From Thermodesulfovibrionales bacterium (GTDB lineage: Bacteria > Nitrospirota > Thermodesulfovibrionia > Thermodesulfovibrionales > SM23-35), in contig JAGUWT010000045.1 in NCBI GenBank assembly GCA_020062205.1, positions 1-9,648 of the forward strand: 9,648 nucleotides of DNA. The letters run 5' to 3'. This document shows positions 6,740 to 9,648 of this stretch, piece by piece; position 1 is the first letter of the stretch; each line of letters starts with the position of its first letter. The translations under genes and the position numbers were made by a program. The notes below the pieces were generated by a model that was not told where the DNA came from, searched no databases, and saw only the letters and a program-made list of their open reading frames with translations.

Positions 6740-8556
6740 ACTGCTCATCATTTGTAGGTCATGATGAAGCCAAACTGGCGCTCCTCCTGAATGCAACTGA
6801 TCCGCGCTGCGGTGGGGTACTTTTTGTCGGCGAGAAGGGCTGCGGCAAATCGACGCTCGCCCGCTCACTCAGAAGCATTCTGCCGTCAGGCACTCCGTTT
6901 GTGGAGCTTCCCCTGAATGTTACGGATGAAGCGCTGCTCGGCACTATCGCTATTGAGGATACACTCAGAACCGGCGCCCGTGTTTTTCAGCAGGGCATTT
7001 TTGCCCGTGCAGATGGCGGCGTGCTTTTTATTGATGACGTAAACCTGCTCTCACCCGAGATCGTTTCGCTGATTCTTGAGGTGCAGGGCCGCGGAGAAAA
7101 TATTGTTGAGCGGGAAGGTCTCCGGATGCGACATCCTGCATCGTTTATCCTTGTTGCGAGCATGAATCCTGAGGAAGGCGACCTTTCCCCCCACCTGCTC
7201 GACCGGTTCGGAATGTGTACTGGATTCGAGCGATTGAATGATATCGCAGAGCGTATGGCTGTCGTCAGGGCGGTAATCTGTCAGGACCAGAATGATTCCG
7301 ACCTCGAGTTGACAGAACGGATTGAAGCGGCGCGAAAGATTTTGCCGACAGTCGCAGTGCGTGATCGTTTTCTGGAATACATCGCAGATATCTGTATGCA
7401 TTATAATGTTGCAGGTCATCGTGCTGATCTCTATCTTCTTGCTGCTGCACGCGCTTACGCAGCACTTAACGGCAGGAGCGATGTGTCACGGGAAGACATC
7501 AACGCTGTTGCTCCGCTTGTGCTCATGCACCGGAGACGTGAACTCCAGCCTCCGCCTCCGCCTGATAAGCAGGAAGAGTCGCCTCCGGAACACAACCATG
7601 AACCGCCGCGGGATAATCAGCAGGAACAACAGCCCGAGCCCCCGCAGAACAATACCGATAAGCAGAAGCATGATCAGCCGCCGAAGCCTCACGAGCTCCC
7701 GCCGCAGAAAGAGGAGGTTTTTACAGTGGGACAAATGTTTCGATTAAAGCGAATCGCCTTCCGCAAGGACAGGCTGGAGAGGGCGGCTTCAGGGCGCAGA
7801 ACACGCACACGCGCACGGAATCGTGGAGGGAGATATGTGAAGAGCGTGCTCCGTAAGAACCGTGATATTGCAATCGACGCAACGCTCAGGGCTGCTGCGC
7901 CGTTCCAGTCAGTCCGAAAAAGGACAGATGTAGTCATAATCAATGAAGAAGACTTCCGCTACAAACGGAAGGAGCGGAAAATGGGACATCTCGCAATATT
8001 CGTTGTGGATGGTTCAGGATCAATGGGCGCACAGAAACGGATGGTTGCAGCAAAGGGCGCAGTACAATCACTCCTTATGGATTGCTATCAGAAGCGCGAC
8101 ACGGTTGCAATGATCGTTTTTCGCAAGGATCGCGCTGAAGTTGTTCTTGATCCCACAGCGAGCATTGAGCATGCTGCGCGCCGTCTCAGAGAAATACCGG
8201 TCGGCGGCAAAACACCGCTTGGTGCCGGTCTCCTTGAGGCATACCGGCTTTTGGAGCGGGTCGGCAGGAAACGGCCCGAAACGCGCTTTCTTATACTGCT
8301 TATCACCGACGGCCGTGCAAATCAATCGGTGACCGAAATGCCGCCTGATGAAGAGGTAGCGCGTATGGCTGCGTTGATGAGCGAACAGCACGGCATTGAT
8401 ATTATTGTTGTTGATACTGAGGAGAAAGGGCGCTTTACAACGATGGACCGTGCCGCATCGATAGCCGCATTGCTTGGCGCAGACTATTATACGATTGAAG
8501 ACTTAAAGGCTGATTATCTTGTTGATATAGTAAAGAGAAGTTCTCCGGAGTTTTAA
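6736..8556 (+). CDS. chlD: ChlD/BchD-type AAA+ and VWA-domain chelatase subunit
   Basis: A 606-residue D subunit, the platform that links the ATPase ring to the large chelatase subunit. The N-terminal AAA+ module (about 1-265) is a clear paralogue of the preceding ChlI: Walker A GEKGCGKST at 32-40, Walker B LFIDDVNLL with D100/D101, then SMNPEEGDL and LLDRFGM. It lacks the four-Cys insert of ChlI. A low-complexity Pro/Gln/Glu linker covers about 272-325, beginning PPPPP. A basic segment (SGRRTRTRARNRGGRY, then DIAIDATLRAAAPFQ) typical of ChlD follows. The C-terminal VWA domain (about 416-606) has a complete MIDAS: D425-x-S427-x-S429, T493 and D525. Many BchD proteins have a decayed ATP site, whereas this one keeps Walker A intact; the Walker B acidic pair is DD instead of DE. 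ATG 6736 overlaps the chlI stop as ATGA. Confidence 0.93.
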   Translation: MNCSSFVGHDEAKLALLLNATDPRCGGVLFVGEKGCGKSTLARSLRSILPSGTPFVELPLNVTDEALLGTIAIEDTLRTGARVFQQGIFARADGGVLFIDDVNLLSPEIVSLILEVQGRGENIVEREGLRMRHPASFILVASMNPEEGDLSPHLLDRFGMCTGFERLNDIAERMAVVRAVICQDQNDSDLELTERIEAARKILPTVAVRDRFLEYIADICMHYNVAGHRADLYLLAAARAYAALNGRSDVSREDINAVAPLVLMHRRRELQPPPPPDKQEESPPEHNHEPPRDNQQEQQPEPPQNNTDKQKHDQPPKPHELPPQKEEVFTVGQMFRLKRIAFRKDRLERAASGRRTRTRARNRGGRYVKSVLRKNRDIAIDATLRAAAPFQSVRKRTDVVIINEEDFRYKRKERKMGHLAIFVVDGSGSMGAQKRMVAAKGAVQSLLMDCYQKRDTVAMIVFRKDRAEVVLDPTASIEHAARRLREIPVGGKTPLGAGLLEAYRLLERVGRKRPETRFLILLITDGRANQSVTEMPPDEEVARMAALMSEQHGIDIIVVDTEEKGRFTTMDRAASIAALLGADYYTIEDLKADYLVDIVKRSSPEF

Positions 8557-8594
8557 GGTTGTTATCAGGGAGATATATTTTTATTTGGGAATAT

Positions 8595-8810
8595 ATGCAG
8601 ATGGAAAAGATTCTGAGTTCTTACAATTACAAATTAAAGCATATTGAAAATTACGGCGGCAGGTTTTTCGATTATTTTACAACAAAAGGGAAATATGTCA
8701 AAGAAGTTCTCGAAGCGATCGAGACAGCGCTAGACGATGAATTCCTCGATAGGGAAATCGAGGGAGATTTGGTGGTCTTACAGAGGGTGTGTACATTGGA
8801 GGGCTGGTAA
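8595..8810 (+). CDS. Small hypothetical protein at the end of the chelatase operon
   Basis: I do not recognise this protein. From ATG 8595 it is 71 residues, soluble, without a signal peptide or membrane segment, rich in aromatic residues in the first half (YNYKLKHIENYGGRFFDYF) and acidic in the second (AIETALDDEFLDREIEGDL), ending CTLEGW. Start choice is uncertain. The frame is open back to TTG 8559, two bases after the chlD stop, with GGAG 8 bases upstream of it, which would give 83 residues and coupling to chlD. ATG 8595 and ATG 8601 both have only a weak GGGA upstream. Position and strand suggest it belongs to the operon, possibly as a small accessory or partner of the chelatase, but nothing in the sequence shows a function. 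That it is a real gene rests on the in-frame continuity and absence of a better alternative in this stretch. Confidence 0.6.
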   Translation: MQMEKILSSYNYKLKHIENYGGRFFDYFTTKGKYVKEVLEAIETALDDEFLDREIEGDLVVLQRVCTLEGW

Positions 8811-8834
8811 TTATGGGATAAACAATAAACCGTG

Positions 8835-8890
8835 GTAACGCCTTACATCATGAAGGTGTGAATTCCAAGGCGTTTGTGTAAAGGTGTTAC
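8835..8890 (+). promoter_or_regulatory. Structured intergenic element with repeats and alternative helices
   Basis: Three related octamers of form AAGGYGTK begin at 8853, 8867 and 8881, exactly 14 bp apart, and an inverted copy AACGCCTT lies at 8837-8844. The inverted copy can pair perfectly over 8 bp with 8867-8874 (with an inner helix 8845-8849/8855-8859), or as part of a 10-bp helix 8835-8844/8881-8890 with one G-U pair. The two pairings exclude each other. It could be a set of operator half-sites or a switching RNA leader for the downstream protease gene. I see no match to a riboswitch class I know. No T-tract follows, so it is not a simple terminator. Confidence 0.45.
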
Positions 8891-8902
8891 TCTTATTTCA
8901 TT

Positions 8903-8920
8903 AAGCTAAGAAGGCTTTTT
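8903..8920 (+). terminator. Weak terminator-like hairpin with T-tract
   Basis: AAGCT at 8903-8907 can pair with GGCTT at 8913-8917 across a 5-base loop, followed by T residues through 8920. The stem is short and includes a G-U pair. It could end the chelatase operon transcript or act as an attenuator in the leader of the next gene, but stability is low. Confidence 0.25.
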
Positions 8921-8923
8921 ATA

Positions 8924-8960
8924 CTCCTGAGAAAGGGGTTAACAAAAAATATCTTAGGAG
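8924..8960 (+). promoter_or_regulatory. Possible Shine-Dalgarno-sequestering hairpin
   Basis: CTCCTGAGA at 8924-8932 is complementary over 9 bp (one G-U) to TCTTAGGAG at 8952-8960. The latter contains most of the AGGAGG ribosome binding site (8956-8961) of the protease gene starting at 8966. The 19-base loop includes an A-rich run. Forming this helix would hide the ribosome binding site. A competing short pairing, ACTCC 8923-8927 with GGGGT 8935-8939, would free it. Whether it forms in the cell is not shown. Confidence 0.4.
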
Positions 8961-8965
8961 GTGGT

Positions 8966-9505
8966 ATGAAGGAAATGGAAAAAATAGGTATAATTGGTAT
9001 TGGTAATTTGGCGCAGCAGGATGACGGCATAGGCGTTTGGCTTGTTGAGGAGTTGATGAAAAAGACATGGCCTGTTGAGGTTGAGTTAGTAAGTCTGGGG
9101 CCAAGAGTACACGAAATTCCTCTTTACATGATGGGGAAAAAGATTTTAATTATTGTTGATGCCCTAAATGCAGGCTGTGAACCCGGAGATACCTTCTTTT
9201 TAAATTATCGAGAACTGGTAGAGACTATTAACAAGGAACAATTTTTCCAGAGGCCATTTATATCTATTCACGATGCCTCCTTTGGTTATTGGTTAGCTAC
9301 GGGGTTTTTCGCAGGTTTTTGTCCTAAAGTCTTCTTAATTGGAATACGACCAGCAAATGTAGGTTTTGGCTATGGCCTTTCTCCTCACCTTCAATCTTTC
9401 TTCCCAAGGCTTGTTTTGCAGTTGGAGAGCCTTATCAAGGAGATCTGTGAGGGCAAGCGTATTGCAAGGAAGGGAGGTGAGAGCTTAGTAATCTGTGATG
9501 GTTAG
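8966..9505 (+). CDS. [NiFe]-hydrogenase maturation protease (peptidase M52, HycI/HybD family)
   Basis: A 179-residue cytoplasmic endopeptidase of the family that trims the C-terminal peptide from the [NiFe]-hydrogenase large subunit after nickel insertion. The N-terminal GIGNLAQQDDGIG (residues 11-23) is the family signature. By comparison with HybD, the nickel-sensing residues correspond to D20 (Glu in HybD), D65 in IIVDALNAG, and H102 in SIHDASF. The GIRPANVGFGYGLSPHLQ segment matches the conserved GIxP...GLSP region. Length is slightly above the usual 150-170 because of a polar C-terminal tail. ATG 8966 is preceded by AGGAGG at 8956-8961. A 155-bp gap with unusual structure separates it from the chelatase operon, so it probably has its own control. 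No hydrogenase subunit gene lies in the window, so its substrate is unknown; a related enzyme acting on another M52 substrate cannot be excluded. Confidence 0.88.
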   Translation: MKEMEKIGIIGIGNLAQQDDGIGVWLVEELMKKTWPVEVELVSLGPRVHEIPLYMMGKKILIIVDALNAGCEPGDTFFLNYRELVETINKEQFFQRPFISIHDASFGYWLATGFFAGFCPKVFLIGIRPANVGFGYGLSPHLQSFFPRLVLQLESLIKEICEGKRIARKGGESLVICDG

Positions 9506-9593
9506 GAATTATTTACCCAGCCCGCGGGTCTCAATTATGAATGAATTCTGAAAAAAACAGAAGGGTTTATTTTGCCTTGACACACGAGAGTAA

Positions 9594-9624
9594 TTGATTT
9601 GACTACATTTATGTATTTTATAAT
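9594..9624 (+). promoter_or_regulatory. Possible sigma-70-type promoter reading out of the window
   Basis: A perfect TATAAT is at 9619-9624. Upstream, TTGATT at 9594-9599 gives a 19-bp spacer and TTGACT at 9599-9604 a 14-bp spacer; neither is ideal. A consensus TTGACA at 9577-9582 is too far away for this -10 box. The AT-rich setting after the last gene fits a promoter for a gene beyond the window. Confidence 0.35.
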
Positions 9625-9648
9625 TAACACACCCTGCGGTCTCTGCCG

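Noticed and set aside
7322..7747. Overlapping + strand frame of 141 codons inside chlD
   Set aside because: It is an out-of-frame reading of the AAA+ C terminus and Pro-rich linker; the Ser/Arg-rich product is a codon-bias artefact.
8837..8888. CRISPR-like short repeats
   Set aside because: Repeat units are 8 bp at 14-bp period, far too short for a CRISPR array, and no cas genes are present.
9515..9529. GC-rich palindrome CCCGCGGG after the protease gene as a terminator
   Set aside because: The 8-bp palindrome (9521-9528) has no loop and no T-tract follows; an ACCC/GGGT pairing around it is too short.
9546..9562. TTCTG-A7-CAGAA hairpin as terminator
   Set aside because: The stem has only 5 pairs, mostly A-T, and the following T-rich stretch is interrupted by GGG; too weak to call.

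Overview
The window looks like chromosomal DNA of a Gram-negative, probably anaerobic bacterium. The first gene is an outer-membrane TonB-dependent receptor, so there is an outer membrane, and the last gene is a [NiFe]-hydrogenase maturation protease. Codon use and protein style fit Nitrospirota or Desulfobacterota (delta-type) lineages, but this is an impression, not a measurement. All real genes read on the + strand.

Positions 40-8810 form one tightly packed cluster that reads as an operon: a TonB-dependent receptor (40-1752), a CobN/BchH-type chelatase large subunit encoded as two separate genes (1764-4202 and 4233-5732), a ChlI/BchI-type AAA+ ATPase (5729-6739), a ChlD/BchD-type AAA+/VWA protein (6736-8556), and a small protein I do not recognise (about 8595-8810). 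Junctions are 11 bp, 30 bp, an ATGA overlap and another ATGA overlap. The operon promoter would lie upstream of the window.

Together the two CobN pieces, ChlI and ChlD make a complete class I (ATP-dependent, three-component) metal chelatase for a tetrapyrrole. With an outer-membrane receptor in the same operon, the simplest model is uptake of a metal-tetrapyrrole or corrinoid precursor followed by metal insertion or removal. The usual annotation would be cobaltochelatase or magnesium chelatase. The split large subunit and several cysteine substitutions at normally conserved places suggest a distinct subfamily whose metal and substrate should be treated as unknown.

Positions 8811-8965 are a 155-bp intergenic leader with unusual structure: three AAGGYGTK repeats at exact 14-bp spacing, an inverted copy that gives two mutually exclusive helices, and a helix that can cover the Shine-Dalgarno sequence of the next gene. 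That gene (8966-9505) is a peptidase M52-family hydrogenase maturation protease, standing without hydrogenase structural genes inside the window. Positions 9506-9648 carry no gene but hold a possible promoter reading out of the window.
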